Source: Demequina flava (GTDB lineage: Bacteria; Actinomycetota; Actinomycetes; Actinomycetales; Demequinaceae). From it: DNA of 64,000 bases. The notes under the pieces are model-generated. The model made no database searches. It had not been told where the DNA came from and saw nothing but the letters and a program-made list of their open reading frames with translations. The stretch covers positions 62,001 to 126,000 of the forward strand of contig NZ_BBRA01000001.1 in NCBI RefSeq assembly GCF_000975035.1. Direction: 5' to 3'. Position 1 is the first letter of the stretch. Every line of letters begins with the position of its first letter. This document shows positions 25,857-36,246 of this stretch, piece by piece. The translations under genes and the position numbers were made by a program.

Positions 25857-27147
25857 CGACGGTCGGCAAACTCGGTGCCGAGACGTCGATGACCTCAGCG
25901 TCCTCAGCCTCAGGCGAGGCCAGCAGGACGGTCAGTACCTCCGCCTTCAGCGGCGAATCGTCAACGCTGCCCCACTCCACGCGCGGGCCGTCGCGAAGGA
26001 CAAAGTGAATCGAGTCCTCCGTGTCAGCCTCAACATTCTCGATCCGCTCGCGCAGGTCCACCGGGGTCTCGTCAAGGACGCCGAGCACACCGGACAGGAT
26101 CCGCTCATGCTCCTCCCCCACCGGAACGGCAACAACGGGCAGGTCTCCCGGCTTCTCTTCGCTCGTCGACACCTGTTCGCCGGTGTCGGTCACGAGCGCG
26201 AACCCATCCTCTGATGGAATTGCGGCGACAGGCTCCGATGGTGTCAGCGTCACCCGCAAACCCGATGGCCACACCACCTCGACCTGTGCGGCGCTCACGC
26301 CAATGATCTCCGTGAGCTGATTCTCAACGTGTGACGTGTTGAGGGTTGCGAGCGCGGAGCCGTCATACGCGGCAAGCACGGTGTCGACCTGCGCCGGATC
26401 CACGACCGAGCCGTAGCCCGAGGCCTCGATTGCTTCAGCGTCAAACTCGAGCAGCGGCGACATCAGCACGACCCAGCCAGCAGCGGCCACCGCGGTGGCG
26501 AGTGCAGCGCGCTTGCCCCACTTGATGGCCCACACCCGGCGTTCGACCGAACGCTTCTCTTTGAGCCGGTCCTGCATGCGTCCGGTGACGACTGCGCTGC
26601 TCAGACGCGTGCTGACCCGCGCCCACGGGGTGGCAACGGTCCCTGGCTCCGCCGTCGTCGAGGTGGCTGTCGCGACAGCCTCGTCCGAGCCGCGCTTGGG
26701 AAGTCGGATTGTGCGCGCCCACATGCGTAGCCGACCCGCGCGTGGGGTCGCCTGGGTGGCTGGCGACTTCTCACTTCCTTTCGCGGGACGGGCCGATGCT
26801 CGGGCTGAGGTGGTTGCCGACGTCGCCTTGCGGGTGGGGGCGGTCCGTGGGGCGGTTGTGCGCGTTGATGCTGTGCGCGTTGAGGCCGTGCGCGGAGCTG
26901 CTTTGCGCGTACTACCGGCGCGCACCGCGCCTGGCGTCGGAGGCTTGGGTGCGGACTTCCGTGTGGCTTGTTGGCCGCTCCGAGGCTTCTTGGCGCCGCC
27001 CAACGGCTGTTTGCCCGTGCGTGGAGGCGTGGGCTGGGCGCGCCGGACAGGCGCCTCCGACTCGCGCTTACTCGTAGTCCGGGGCACAGCGGGCCGCCCC
27101 GGCGCTGCCGGACGGCCGGAAGACGGCGGCGTGCCCTTGTCAGCCAT
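25846..27147 (-). CDS. ftsQ: Cell division protein FtsQ
   Basis: Bitopic divisome protein that links early and late components via FtsB/FtsL. The 433-residue protein is long because of a ~210-residue cytoplasmic N-terminus rich in Arg, Thr, Pro and Ala with TRTAS/TRTTAP repeats, probably disordered. One membrane helix follows (about 220-238, AALATAVAAAGWVVLMSPLL). The periplasmic-side POTRA domain begins at FDAEAIEASGYGSVVDPAQV, with an FtsQ-type beta domain (VEVVWPSGLRVTLTPSEPVA) after it. The start overlaps the murC stop by 8 nt. It is the last minus-strand dcw gene before the inserted DUF1648 gene. One dispersed motif copy lies in the N-terminal tail. Confidence 0.93.
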   Translation of the reverse strand: MADKGTPPSSGRPAAPGRPAVPRTTSKRESEAPVRRAQPTPPRTGKQPLGGAKKPRSGQQATRKSAPKPPTPGAVRAGSTRKAAPRTASTRTASTRTTAPRTAPTRKATSATTSARASARPAKGSEKSPATQATPRAGRLRMWARTIRLPKRGSDEAVATATSTTAEPGTVATPWARVSTRLSSAVVTGRMQDRLKEKRSVERRVWAIKWGKRAALATAVAAAGWVVLMSPLLEFDAEAIEASGYGSVVDPAQVDTVLAAYDGSALATLNTSHVENQLTEIIGVSAAQVEVVWPSGLRVTLTPSEPVAAIPSEDGFALVTDTGEQVSTSEEKPGDLPVVAVPVGEEHERILSGVLGVLDETPVDLRERIENVEADTEDSIHFVLRDGPRVEWGSVDDSPLKAEVLTVLLASPEAEDAEVIDVSAPSLPTVVKS

Positions 27148-28495
27148 TGCCGGCCTCGCGTGCCTTCAGTGCATCAAGGATCCACTCGCCGGCATACGTC
27201 ACGGGTCCCGAGCCGACGGTGAGCACCAAGTCGCCCTCGGAAGCAACGTCAGCGACGCGTGCTGCCGCATCCTCGAGCGTCTCGACGACGACGGCAGTCG
27301 AGTCCTCAGGGATCACCATCTGATCGAGAATGGTCTGCGAATTGACGCCGGGAAGGGGGTCCTCGCGGTCACCGTGGACCCCGGAAATGACCACATCCGC
27401 GTTAGGCGCGGACAGCGCCGCGGCGAAGTTGGCGGCGTGGAGCTGAGTACGGCTAAAGAGCGCAGGCTGGAACAGCACCACTAGGTGGCCAGCTCCAGCA
27501 GAGCGAGCCGCCGCGATCAGGGCTGCCACCTCGGTGGGGTGATGCGCGTAGTCATCCACGACGGTGATGCCCGCGACCTCGCCGCGAAGCTGATAGCGCC
27601 GGCCGGTGCCGCCGAAGGACTCCACGGCACGCGCGGCTGCCTGGCGGTCTGCGCCCATCGCGACAGACGCGGCCCAGGCCGCCGCCGCATTGAGCACCAT
27701 GTGATCCCCTGGCACCGGCACCGCGACGGTGTACTCCTCGCCTTGGTATGCCCAGCCGGTAGCCGAGACGCGCACATCGCCGTCTCCACGTCCGTAGCTG
27801 ATGACCTCGACGCCGCGCTCGCTCGCGGTGCGGGCGATGCTGATCGCGGTGGGGTCATCCGCGCACACCACGAGGACGCGGCAGTCGGAGGAAAACTCGG
27901 TAAAGGCCTCGTGGAGGCGTTCCTCGGTGCCGTAGTAGTCCAGGTGGTCGGGTTCAACATTGAGAAGAATCGCCACCTCGGGGTGGTAGCGCAGGAACGA
28001 GCCGTCGGACTCGTCCGCTTCCACTACAGCAATGTCGCTGTCTCCTGCGTACCCGCCCGCGACAGCGCCGTCAATGCCGAAGACGCGTGCGCCGACCGCG
28101 AACGACGCGTCAACACCCGCGCCGTGAAGCACGTGAGCGACCATCGCGGAGGTCGTGGTCTTGCCATGAGAGCCTGCGACCGCGATCAGGCGGTGGTGGT
28201 CGAGAGCACGCGCGAGCGCCTCCGAACGGTGCACCACCTCGATGCCGCGCTCACGAGCGCGCGCAAGTTCTGGGTTGGTCTCACGCACAGCCGTCGAGAT
28301 CACGACCTGATCGACGCCATCTACGTTGGCGGCATCGTGACCAATCGTGACGTTCATGCCGGCGTCGCGGAGCGCCTCGAAGTAGTGGCTAACGCGCATA
28401 TCGGTGCCCGAGACCTCGTGTCCGGCCGCCGCAGTGAGGCGAGCCACCGCGGACATGCCGGAGCCACCCACGCCAATGAAATGCACGCGACTCAC
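27140..28495 (-). CDS. murC: UDP-N-acetylmuramate--L-alanine ligase MurC
   Basis: MurC adds the first peptide residue (L-Ala) to UDP-MurNAc using ATP, in the cytoplasm. The 451-residue protein has the N-terminal Rossmann motif HFIGVGGSGMS, the ATP loop GSHGKTTTSAM, NVEPDHLDYYG and the C-terminal ligase domain with VVDDYAHHPTE and FQPALFSRT. The start is GTG, overlapping the murG stop as GTGA. Downstream it overlaps ftsQ by 8 nt. There is no sign of a fused Ddl domain, and ddl is not in this cluster. Confidence 0.97.
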   Translation of the reverse strand: MSRVHFIGVGGSGMSAVARLTAAAGHEVSGTDMRVSHYFEALRDAGMNVTIGHDAANVDGVDQVVISTAVRETNPELARARERGIEVVHRSEALARALDHHRLIAVAGSHGKTTTSAMVAHVLHGAGVDASFAVGARVFGIDGAVAGGYAGDSDIAVVEADESDGSFLRYHPEVAILLNVEPDHLDYYGTEERLHEAFTEFSSDCRVLVVCADDPTAISIARTASERGVEVISYGRGDGDVRVSATGWAYQGEEYTVAVPVPGDHMVLNAAAAWAASVAMGADRQAAARAVESFGGTGRRYQLRGEVAGITVVDDYAHHPTEVAALIAAARSAGAGHLVVLFQPALFSRTQLHAANFAAALSAPNADVVISGVHGDREDPLPGVNSQTILDQMVIPEDSTAVVVETLEDAAARVADVASEGDLVLTVGSGPVTYAGEWILDALKAREAGNG

Positions 28496-29604
28496 AGCGT
28501 TTCCTCCACAAGGTCTGCCACTCGCGCGGCTCCGTCAGCGATGCCAAAGTCGGCAGCCGCTTGAATCATTTGCTGTCCATCGGTGCCCTCAAGCAACATG
28601 CGCTCGGCACCTAGTTCAAGAACGACTGGGGACAGCTTTGCGTCCTCCACCATCGTCGCGGCGCCCGCCTCCACGGCTGGGATCGCGTTAAGCGCCTGCT
28701 CGCCGTTGCCGTGAGGCAATGGCACATACATTGCGGGAAGGCGCATCGCAGTGACCTCTGCCACCATTCCGGCACCCGCGCGGCACACAACGGCGCCCGC
28801 GGCCGAGTACACCGTTGCCATGTCGTGGCAGTACTCCTCGACGCGGTACATGTCTCGCTTGGCGGCGCTCAGGTCGCCCTTGGCGCGCTCGGCCTCCACC
28901 GACTTGCCCCGACCGGTGATGTGCCACACGTGCACGCCGTGATCGGTGAGCGTCGCTGCTGCTGCGGCCGTCGCTGCGTTCAGGCTTGCCGCACCCTGGG
29001 AGCCGCCGGTGACAACCAGCACCGGGGCATCGGCTGCCCATCCCAACGCCTCACGGGCGGCGCCACGAACGTCCGCGGCGACCCGAGCATCGGCCAATGT
29101 CTCTGCCAACTCCCGCACAGGCGGGAGAAGCGGCATGCCGGTCACGACACCGCCCTTGAGCGGCGTATCCGGAAGGGTGATCGCGACGCGAGCGGCCCAG
29201 CGAGCCCCGAGTTTGTTGGCCAGTCCAGGGCGCGCATTCGCCTCGTGAACGATGATCGGCAACTTGCGGCGGCGAGCAGCAAGATAACCAGGCGTCGAGA
29301 CAAAACCGCCAAAACCCACGACGGCCGATGCTCCGGTTGCGTCGATCGCGTCCTCCGCCGCGCGTACGGCGGCCCGCAGCCGGCCAGGAAGCTTGAACAG
29401 GTCGCCAGAGGGGCGACGCGGCATGGGCACGCGCGGCACCACATGCATCTCAATGCCGGCTCGAGGCACGAGGTCCGCTTCCAGTCCCTCGGAAGTGCCG
29501 AGCGCTGCGACATCGTGGCCGCGGTCGCGGAGCTCGTGCGCAGTGGCGAGCATGGGATTCACGTGTCCGGCGGTACCCCCGCCAGCGAGCAGGATGCTAG
29601 CCAC
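28492..29604 (-). CDS. murG: UDP-GlcNAc:lipid I N-acetylglucosaminyltransferase MurG
   Basis: GT28-family transferase that makes lipid II from lipid I on the inner membrane face. The 370-residue protein has the N-terminal glycine-rich loop LLAGGGTAGHVNPMLA, the VVGFGGFVSTPG motif, VTGGSQGAASLN in the donor-binding half, and CRAGAGMVAEV with PLPHGNGEQALNA. The GTG at 29602-29604 is chosen because it directly precedes ASILLAGGG and has GAGG 5 nt upstream; the longer open frame runs into ftsW. It overlaps the ftsW stop by 8 nt and the murC start by 4 nt. Two copies of the dispersed motif fall inside the gene. Confidence 0.97.
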   Translation of the reverse strand: MASILLAGGGTAGHVNPMLATAHELRDRGHDVAALGTSEGLEADLVPRAGIEMHVVPRVPMPRRPSGDLFKLPGRLRAAVRAAEDAIDATGASAVVGFGGFVSTPGYLAARRRKLPIIVHEANARPGLANKLGARWAARVAITLPDTPLKGGVVTGMPLLPPVRELAETLADARVAADVRGAAREALGWAADAPVLVVTGGSQGAASLNAATAAAAATLTDHGVHVWHITGRGKSVEAERAKGDLSAAKRDMYRVEEYCHDMATVYSAAGAVVCRAGAGMVAEVTAMRLPAMYVPLPHGNGEQALNAIPAVEAGAATMVEDAKLSPVVLELGAERMLLEGTDGQQMIQAAADFGIADGAARVADLVEETL

Positions 29605-30820
29605 GACGGCCTCGCGAAACGACCGCGATGGAACGGCGCAGAACGCTGGGACGGGCAGCGAAGGCTGCCTCTGCCCCTGGCTCGCGGCGCGCGAAGGCCA
29701 TGAGAACTCCAACGGCAGCCAGCGACATGATGAGAGACGAGCCTCCAGAAGAAATCAGCGGCAACGGCACACCGGTGACGGGCAGCAGGCCGATCACCAC
29801 GGCAATGTTCACGAGTGCCTGACCGACAAGCCACGCGCCAAGGGCGGCAGCAGCGATCTGTACGAACGGGTCGGTGTGGCGCTGGACCAGGCGGTTGATC
29901 GCGACCGCCAACATGCCAAACGCGATCAGGACCAGAAGAGTTCCGATGAGGCCGAACTCCTCGCCGATGATCGCGAACGCGAAGTCGGAGTCCGCGACGG
30001 GAAGGTAGCCGCCCCACTTTTCGCGGCTCATGCCAGGGCCCAGGCCCCACAGACCACCGGACGCCAGCGCCCACAGACTGTGCACCGACTGCATGCCGAT
30101 CCCCTGCGGGTCTGCCAGGTCGGGGTTCAGCCAGGCGTCAATACGGGCAGAGCGGCTCGACCCAACCGTGAGCGACGCCGCGACCAAAGCAACTGAGGCC
30201 AGGGCTCCGATGACGAAGAACTTCTTAGGGGCGCCGGCCACCCAGAATGCTGCGGCAACCATCATGATCATCACGAGCGTGGTGCCGAGGTCCTGGCCCA
30301 ACATGACCAAGCCAATGACAGCAATCGACATCAAGCCACCGGGGACCAAAATGCCCTTGATGGTGGTCAGGTCGCGGCGGAAGCGCGCAAGCACGACGCC
30401 CAGGTACAGCGCGATGCCCACCTTGGCCATCTCTGATGGCTGGAAGCTCATGGGGCCAATGCGGATCCAGTTGCGGTTACCACCGACGGACTCACCCACC
30501 AGGGCCACCATCACCAGCAAACCCATCGAGACGTAAAGAATCACAGGGCCGCTGCGTTTCCAGAATTCGATGGACATGCGCGATCCCACGAGGAGCGCGG
30601 CCAGTCCCAGCACGAGCGCGACGGCCTGCGTCACAAACAGCGTGTACGGCGAGTTGTCGCCGTCGATGCGCAGTGCGGTCACCGAACTCGCCGACAGCAC
30701 CACCGCGAGACCGATCAGCACCAACATCGTGGTGGCGGCGACGATCAGGTAGTACGTCGTGACCGGGGAGCCGGAGGGCGGGGTGTCGGAACGGGAACGT
30801 CGTGAAGCCGTGGCCGTCAT
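29597..30820 (-). CDS. ftsW: SEDS-family peptidoglycan polymerase FtsW
   Basis: Septal glycosyltransferase that polymerises lipid II together with its partner PBP (FtsI). The 407-residue protein has about ten membrane helices and the SEDS blocks GNRNWIRIGPMSFQPSE, ALYLGVVLARF, WLNPDLADPQGIGMQSVHSL, PVADSDFAFAIIGEEFG (with the catalytic-type Asp) and GLLPVTGVPLPLISSGGSS. The ATG at 30818-30820 follows AGGAGG closely; a GTG one codon upstream is the alternative. It lies between murD and murG, the normal actinobacterial order. Confidence 0.97.
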   Translation of the reverse strand: MTATASRRSRSDTPPSGSPVTTYYLIVAATTMLVLIGLAVVLSASSVTALRIDGDNSPYTLFVTQAVALVLGLAALLVGSRMSIEFWKRSGPVILYVSMGLLVMVALVGESVGGNRNWIRIGPMSFQPSEMAKVGIALYLGVVLARFRRDLTTIKGILVPGGLMSIAVIGLVMLGQDLGTTLVMIMMVAAAFWVAGAPKKFFVIGALASVALVAASLTVGSSRSARIDAWLNPDLADPQGIGMQSVHSLWALASGGLWGLGPGMSREKWGGYLPVADSDFAFAIIGEEFGLIGTLLVLIAFGMLAVAINRLVQRHTDPFVQIAAAALGAWLVGQALVNIAVVIGLLPVTGVPLPLISSGGSSLIMSLAAVGVLMAFARREPGAEAAFAARPSVLRRSIAVVSRGRRG

Positions 30821-30828
30821 CACCCCTC

Positions 30829-32196
30829 CTATCCGTCCAGTGCCTCCACCGCTGCGGCGAAGGCTTCGCCTCGATCCGCATAGCTGCGGAACTGATCAAA
30901 GGAGGCACATGCCGGTGACAACAGCACGGTGTCGCCCGCCGATGCGGCCTCCCGAGCCGCGTGTACGGCCCTGACCATGACAGTCTCCCCCGGCTCAATG
31001 CGTGTGACCGGGATATCCGGCGCGTGTCCCGCGAGCGCGCTTGCCAGCGGCTCGGGGTCCTCACCGATCAGCACGACTGCCCGGATGCGTTCCTTTACGG
31101 CGCCGACCAGGTCGTCGAACTCCTGACCCTTGGCCAATCCCCCGGCGATCCACACCACCGATTGCGGGCTGTGGCCCCCGAAAGCAGCGATAGCGGCGTG
31201 GGCATTGGTGGCCTTGGAATCGTCGACCCACGTGACGTCACCGACGCGCCCCACCAGCGCAGTGCGGTGGGCGTCGAGCGCAAAGGTGCTGAGACCTCGC
31301 GTGACAGCCTCGGGAGCGACGCCCAGGGCTCGAGCCAGGGCGGCGGCGCACAGCGCATTGAAGATCAGATACGGAGGAACCGTGCCTCCGACAAGGTGAG
31401 CCAAGTCGTCAACGTGGCCGAGCTCGATGGCCTCGTGACGCCGGCCATCGTGGAACGCGCGATCAGCGAGCACGCCCTCGACAACGCCGAGCTGGGACAG
31501 CCCTGGTGAACCGAGCGTCACTCCTATAGCCCGGCATCCGTCCACGACGTCGGCGTTTTCCACCATCGACTCCGTGACGGGGTCATGTGCGCCGTAGACG
31601 CATGCGACCTGGACGCGTTCATAGACGCGCGCCTTGTCAGCGCGGTAGGCCTCGACGGAGCCATGCCAGTCCAGGTGGTCTTCATCGGCGTTGAGGCACA
31701 CCGCGGCGTGCGGCGACAACGTGGACGTGAAATGCAACTGCAAGCTGGCGATCTCGACGGCCACGGCATCGTGCTGCTCACGTGCGGCGGCAATCACGGG
31801 GACGCCCATGTTGCCGCACACGGCGACATCGACGCCTCCAGCTTCAAGAATCGCGCCCGTCATCTGCGTCGTCGTGGTCTTGCCATTGGTACCGGTGATG
31901 AGAACCCACGGGATGCCTGGAGTGCGCACCCGCCACGCGAACTCCATCTCCGAGACGATCTCGACGCCGGCATCCTGCACGGCCCGGACCCACTCGTGGT
32001 GTGGAGCAAAACCCGGCGACGACATGCACAGGTCGAAGGATGCGAGATCGACACCGGAGAGGTCGGTGTGATCGGCGCGACCGCTGGGATCGACCGTGAC
32101 GGCCTGTGCTCCAAGTTCATCGCAGGCGTCTTTGGCGGACGCTCCGGCAACGCCGAGGCCGAGGATCAAGACCCTCAGTCCGGCAAAGGCGCTCAC
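30829..32196 (-). CDS. murD: UDP-MurNAc-L-Ala--D-glutamate ligase MurD
   Basis: Adds D-glutamate to UDP-MurNAc-L-Ala. The 455-residue protein has an N-terminal Rossmann domain ([22 protein letters not shown]), the ATP loop [25 protein letters not shown] and a C-terminal domain with [13 protein letters not shown] and [20 protein letters not shown]. The start is GTG at 32194-32196, overlapping the mraY stop as GTGA; a longer upstream frame would run inside mraY and is rejected. Followed 8 nt later by ftsW. Confidence 0.97.
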   Translation of the reverse strand: MSAFAGLRVLILGLGVAGASAKDACDELGAQAVTVDPSGRADHTDLSGVDLASFDLCMSSPGFAPHHEWVRAVQDAGVEIVSEMEFAWRVRTPGIPWVLITGTNGKTTTTQMTGAILEAGGVDVAVCGNMGVPVIAAAREQHDAVAVEIASLQLHFTSTLSPHAAVCLNADEDHLDWHGSVEAYRADKARVYERVQVACVYGAHDPVTESMVENADVVDGCRAIGVTLGSPGLSQLGVVEGVLADRAFHDGRRHEAIELGHVDDLAHLVGGTVPPYLIFNALCAAALARALGVAPEAVTRGLSTFALDAHRTALVGRVGDVTWVDDSKATNAHAAIAAFGGHSPQSVVWIAGGLAKGQEFDDLVGAVKERIRAVVLIGEDPEPLASALAGHAPDIPVTRIEPGETVMVRAVHAAREAASAGDTVLLSPACASFDQFRSYADRGEAFAAAVEALDG

Positions 32197-33290
32197 TGGC
32201 CAGAGGGCAGCGTGACTACCCACTCGGTATAGAACAGGGCTCCACCAGCGGCAGCACACAGCGCCGCAATAATCCAGAATCTGATGACGATCGTCACTTC
32301 TCCCCAGCCCATCAGCTCAAAGTGATGATGCAGGGGCGCCATCTTGAACACCCGTTTACCGCCGGAGATTTTGAACCAACCGATCTGGATGACCGAGGAC
32401 GCGACGATGATCACGAACAGGCCACCAATGATCACGCCGAGCAGTTCGGTGCGCGACATGATCGTGATTCCCGCAATGGCACCACCGAGGGCCAACGAGC
32501 CGGTGTCGCCCATAAAGATCTTCGCTGGGGATGCGTTCCACCACAGGAAGCCGAAGCACGCGCCGGCGATCGCGGCGGCGAGGATGGCGAGGTCTCGCGG
32601 ATCTCGCACCTCGTAGCACTGCGAGGACGCGGAGGTGAAGCCACACCACTGGTTGTACTGCCACACGGTGATGAGCGTGTACGCGCCAAAGAAGATCAGG
32701 GCGGCACCGCTGGCGAGACCATCGAGTCCATCGGTGAGGTTCACGGCATTCGACCAGGCCGTGATGAGGAAGTTCGACCAGATGATGAACAGAATGATGC
32801 CGATGGCCGGGCCCCAGTAGGCCAGGTCCAAGAAGGTATCGCGGAGGAAGGATATCGACTCCGACGCTGGCGTCAGTCCACGCTCGTTGGGGAACTGCAG
32901 CGCGAGCACACCGAAGGAGATACCGACGATGGCCTGGCCGAGGATCTTCCACCGGGCTCTCAGACCCAGCGATCGCTCTTGGCGGATCTTGATGTAGTCG
33001 TCGAGGAAGCCGACGAGGCCGAGGCCCACGATCAGCAACACCACGAGCATCGAAGACGCGTACGGCGTGCGGCCCGTGAGCAGGTTGGCACCCAGCCAAC
33101 CGACAACGAGCGCGAAGATGATGACGACGCCACCCATAGTGGGCGTGCCGCGCTTTACCAGGTGAGAAGCGGGACCATCGTGCCGGATGAACTGCCCATA
33201 CTGATGGCGAGTCAGGTAGCGGATGAAGACAGGGGTCCCCAACAGTGCGATCACGAGGGAGATGCCGCCTGCGAACATCACCGCTTTCAT
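32193..33290 (-). CDS. mraY: Phospho-MurNAc-pentapeptide transferase MraY
   Basis: Integral membrane enzyme that makes lipid I from UDP-MurNAc-pentapeptide and undecaprenyl phosphate. The 365-residue protein has about ten helices. Active-site signatures are present: [18 protein letters not shown] (Asp-Asp), [27 protein letters not shown] and the HHHFE motif ([12 protein letters not shown]). The ATG at 33288-33290 overlaps the murF stop as ATGA and has GGAGA upstream. Downstream it overlaps murD by GTGA. A complete, canonical member of the family. Confidence 0.97.
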   Translation of the reverse strand: MKAVMFAGGISLVIALLGTPVFIRYLTRHQYGQFIRHDGPASHLVKRGTPTMGGVVIIFALVVGWLGANLLTGRTPYASSMLVVLLIVGLGLVGFLDDYIKIRQERSLGLRARWKILGQAIVGISFGVLALQFPNERGLTPASESISFLRDTFLDLAYWGPAIGIILFIIWSNFLITAWSNAVNLTDGLDGLASGAALIFFGAYTLITVWQYNQWCGFTSASSQCYEVRDPRDLAILAAAIAGACFGFLWWNASPAKIFMGDTGSLALGGAIAGITIMSRTELLGVIIGGLFVIIVASSVIQIGWFKISGGKRVFKMAPLHHHFELMGWGEVTIVIRFWIIAALCAAAGGALFYTEWVVTLPSGQ

Positions 33291-34678
33291 GCAGTCTCTC
33301 CCACCAAGTCGTCCGCCAACTTCCACAGCCCGGTGCCGTGGGAGCCCTTGACGAGCACGGTATCTCCGCCGCTCACTCGTTCCGCGAGAAACTCGCGGGC
33401 TTCGTCAATCGTAGCGACGAACGCAGCCTCGTCGCCCCAGGAGCCCTCGCGGACCGCGGAAACGTACGCGGCGCGCGCACCAGCGCCCACCACGACAAGG
33501 TGATCGATGCGTAGGCGCACAGCGTCCAGCCCCACCTCCTCGTGAGCCGCAAGCGACGCGTCGCCCATCTCGAGCATCTCGCCAACCACCGCAAAGGAAC
33601 GGCCAGCGTCCGCGACGTCCTTCAACGCGCGCAGCGCAGCACGCATCGATTCAGGCGACGCGTTGTAACTGTCATCCAGGATGCGCACTCCGTCAGCGCG
33701 CACCGTCAATGCCATGCGGTGGGGGCTCAGTGGCGTGGCGGCAGCGACACGCTCAGCGGAGTCGCCGACCGTCAGCCCCGCCTCAAGCGCCACCGCGATC
33801 GCGGCGAGCGCGTTGGTCACGTGGTGTTCGCCGACGAGCGACAGCGTGAGGTGCTCGGTGGCAGTCGCAACGGTGAGGTCGAAGTCAGCGCAGCCGGCCT
33901 TGACCTCGATACGCGAAGCCTGGAGCGTGCGGCCCTGTCCGCCCACTCCGAACGTCACCAGACGGCGGTCGCCCTCGGAAAGCACTGGCCGCGACTCCAT
34001 CGCCGCCACTCGCGGATCGTCGCCGTTCAGCACAGCCAATCCACCCGGCACCAATCCATCCAGAAGGCTGGCCTTCTCCTCAGCCAAAGCATCGGCCGAT
34101 CCATATCCACCCAGGTGCGCCGTACCCACGGTCAGCACCACCGCAATGTCGAGGGGCGCAATCCGTGTCAGGTAGGCCAGGTCGCCCGGGGCGGACGCGC
34201 CCATCTCGAGCACAAGCCACTCGGTAGTGACGTCTGCGCGTAGGACCGTCAGCGGCAGGCCAATCTCGTTGTTGAAGCTCCCCTGGGGCGCAATGGCCTC
34301 GGGCAGGACCTGAGCCAACAGATCCTTGGTGGTGGTCTTGCCATTGGAGCCGGTAATGCCGATCACCCGAATATCGCCCTCGACACGCAGCAGCGCCAGA
34401 TAGGCGCGCGCGAGCGACCCAAGCGCCGCAACGACGTCGTCGACCAAGATGTGCGGACCGGCCACAGGCTGCGACACGAGCGCGAGCGCTGCACCGGATT
34501 CAAAAGCGCGAGGGGCGTACTCATGGCCGTCGACACGTTCGCCGACAAACGCGACGTACAGCGCGCCCGGCGTGATGAGTCGCGAATCCTTCTCGACGCT
34601 TCGCACTCGGGTGTCGACGTCAGCGGCCAACTCACCTCCTACGGCGTTGGCGATCCACTGCGCCGTCAGCTCCCTCAT
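33287..34678 (-). CDS. murF: UDP-MurNAc-tripeptide--D-Ala-D-Ala ligase MurF
   Basis: Joins D-Ala-D-Ala to the UDP-MurNAc-tripeptide. The 463-residue protein has the N-terminal Mur domain ([24 protein letters not shown]), the ATP loop [39 protein letters not shown] and [13 protein letters not shown], and a C-terminal domain ending [14 protein letters not shown]. The start overlaps the murE stop as ATGA. A canonical member of the family, coupled on both sides. A copy of the dispersed motif lies at 34089-34097. Confidence 0.97.
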   Translation of the reverse strand: MRELTAQWIANAVGGELAADVDTRVRSVEKDSRLITPGALYVAFVGERVDGHEYAPRAFESGAALALVSQPVAGPHILVDDVVAALGSLARAYLALLRVEGDIRVIGITGSNGKTTTKDLLAQVLPEAIAPQGSFNNEIGLPLTVLRADVTTEWLVLEMGASAPGDLAYLTRIAPLDIAVVLTVGTAHLGGYGSADALAEEKASLLDGLVPGGLAVLNGDDPRVAAMESRPVLSEGDRRLVTFGVGGQGRTLQASRIEVKAGCADFDLTVATATEHLTLSLVGEHHVTNALAAIAVALEAGLTVGDSAERVAAATPLSPHRMALTVRADGVRILDDSYNASPESMRAALRALKDVADAGRSFAVVGEMLEMGDASLAAHEEVGLDAVRLRIDHLVVVGAGARAAYVSAVREGSWGDEAAFVATIDEAREFLAERVSGGDTVLVKGSHGTGLWKLADDLVGETA

Positions 34679-36246
34679 GCGTGCCCTTCCGTTTCGGCAG
34701 TAATGCGTGCGTACGCCTGCAGGTAGGCGTCGCGGTCGTTGTATCGATGGAACACGCCCGCAATTTCTTGCGTGGGTTCGTGTCCCTTGCCCGTCACGAT
34801 AACGGTGTCTTCTGAGTTCGCCAGGCGCAAGGCGGTCTCGACGGCCAGTGCGCGCGGCTCGACTTCGTGGACATCGGCGAGCGCAGGGCGCACCTTCTGG
34901 ATGCCTTCACGGATCATCGCCCGCACCGCAGCGGGCGCCTCGGACCGGGGGTTCTCGTCTGTCAGCACGATGACGTCGGCAAGCCGCGCGGCAATCTCGC
35001 CCATGACCGGACGCTTGCCCTGGTCGCGGTCGCCGTCCGAGCCAAAGATGAGGATGAGGCGGCCCGGGGTAATTGGGCGCACGCCTTCCAGGGCCAACTC
35101 GAGAGCGTCCGGGGTATGGGCGTAGTCCACAATCGCAAGCGGATCCACGTCACTGCGCTCAATCACGCGTTCCATGCGTCCGGGCACGCCATGAGCAGTC
35201 GCCACGCCCTCAATGGCCTCCGCGAGGCTCACCCCCGCGGCATGCGCCGCAGCGATCGCAACAATCGAGTTGGAGACGTTCACGAGCCCTGGCAGTGGAG
35301 AGAATCCCTGGTGCTCCGCGCCATCTGGGTCGGTAAAAGTGAATCGCGAACCGACGCCGTCGAGGCCGATGTCCGCGTGCGTCACGGTCCAGTCGGCCGG
35401 GTGAGGATCGGCTGCATGTGTCGACACGGTCTGGACGGGAATCTCGACGCGGGCGGCCAGCTTGCGCCCCCACTCGTCGTCGACGTTGATGATGCCAAAG
35501 CGCGCACGACCCGGAGCAAAGAGCTTCGCCTTGGCATCGAGGTAGTTGTCCATGGTGCCGTGGAAGTCCAGGTGATCCCACTGCAGGTTCGTGAAGACCG
35601 CGACGGAGAACTCGACGCCGGAGATGCGCTCCAAGGAGGCGGCGTGTGAGCTGACCTCCGTGACGGCAGCGGTGACGCCCTCTTCCCGCATGCGGGCAAG
35701 GAGCCCGTGGAGCACCGGCGACTCGACCGTGGTGCGAGGCGACTCGATCGCCTCATCTCCAATCCGAAGTTCAACCGTGCCCATGATGCCGGTGTGCTCG
35801 TGCACCCGCGCCAGAACGTTCTCGATGAGATATGCCGTGGTGGTCTTGCCATTGGTACCGGTCACACCCACAAACGTGAGATCGCGGCTGGGGTCCCCAT
35901 AGATTAAGGCGGAGGCCTCGCCCATAGCGAGACGAGCATCGGCCGTCACCAAGACCGGCACGTCCACGCCCGCCTCAGACAGAAGCTCAGCTCCTTCAGC
36001 ATCGGTGAGGAGGGCCGATGCTCCACTCGCGACGGCATCGGCCCCAAAGCGGGCGCCGTGGACGGTAAAGCCAGGGAAAGCGCCGAAGAGGTCGCCTGGG
36101 CGCACGTCCCGTGAGTCAACGGTTGCCCCGGTCACGCTGATGCCTTCGCCTCCCGCGGACAGCGGTGCGCCAATGCGGTGCGCGACGTCTGCGAGTGCGG
36201 TGGGCGCCGCGCTCGAAGGTCGCAGTGCCATATCTGCCACTGTCAC
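34675..36246 (-). CDS. murE: UDP-MurNAc-dipeptide--diamino acid ligase MurE
   Basis: Adds the third, diamino residue to UDP-MurNAc-L-Ala-D-Glu. The 523-residue protein has SRDVRPGDLFGAFPGFTVHGARF, the ATP loop [33 protein letters not shown], the carbamylated-Lys region and VDYAHTPDALELAL. The substrate-choice motif is LTDENPRSE. Meso-DAP-adding enzymes carry DNPR at this position; here the first residue is Glu (ENPR), so the diamino acid (meso-DAP, Lys or Orn) is left open. The start is GTG at 36244-36246, overlapping ftsI as GTGA. Three motif copies cluster in its first 310 bp (36035, 36013, 35936). Confidence 0.95.
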   Translation of the reverse strand: MTVADMALRPSSAAPTALADVAHRIGAPLSAGGEGISVTGATVDSRDVRPGDLFGAFPGFTVHGARFGADAVASGASALLTDAEGAELLSEAGVDVPVLVTADARLAMGEASALIYGDPSRDLTFVGVTGTNGKTTTAYLIENVLARVHEHTGIMGTVELRIGDEAIESPRTTVESPVLHGLLARMREEGVTAAVTEVSSHAASLERISGVEFSVAVFTNLQWDHLDFHGTMDNYLDAKAKLFAPGRARFGIINVDDEWGRKLAARVEIPVQTVSTHAADPHPADWTVTHADIGLDGVGSRFTFTDPDGAEHQGFSPLPGLVNVSNSIVAIAAAHAAGVSLAEAIEGVATAHGVPGRMERVIERSDVDPLAIVDYAHTPDALELALEGVRPITPGRLILIFGSDGDRDQGKRPVMGEIAARLADVIVLTDENPRSEAPAAVRAMIREGIQKVRPALADVHEVEPRALAVETALRLANSEDTVIVTGKGHEPTQEIAGVFHRYNDRDAYLQAYARITAETEGHA

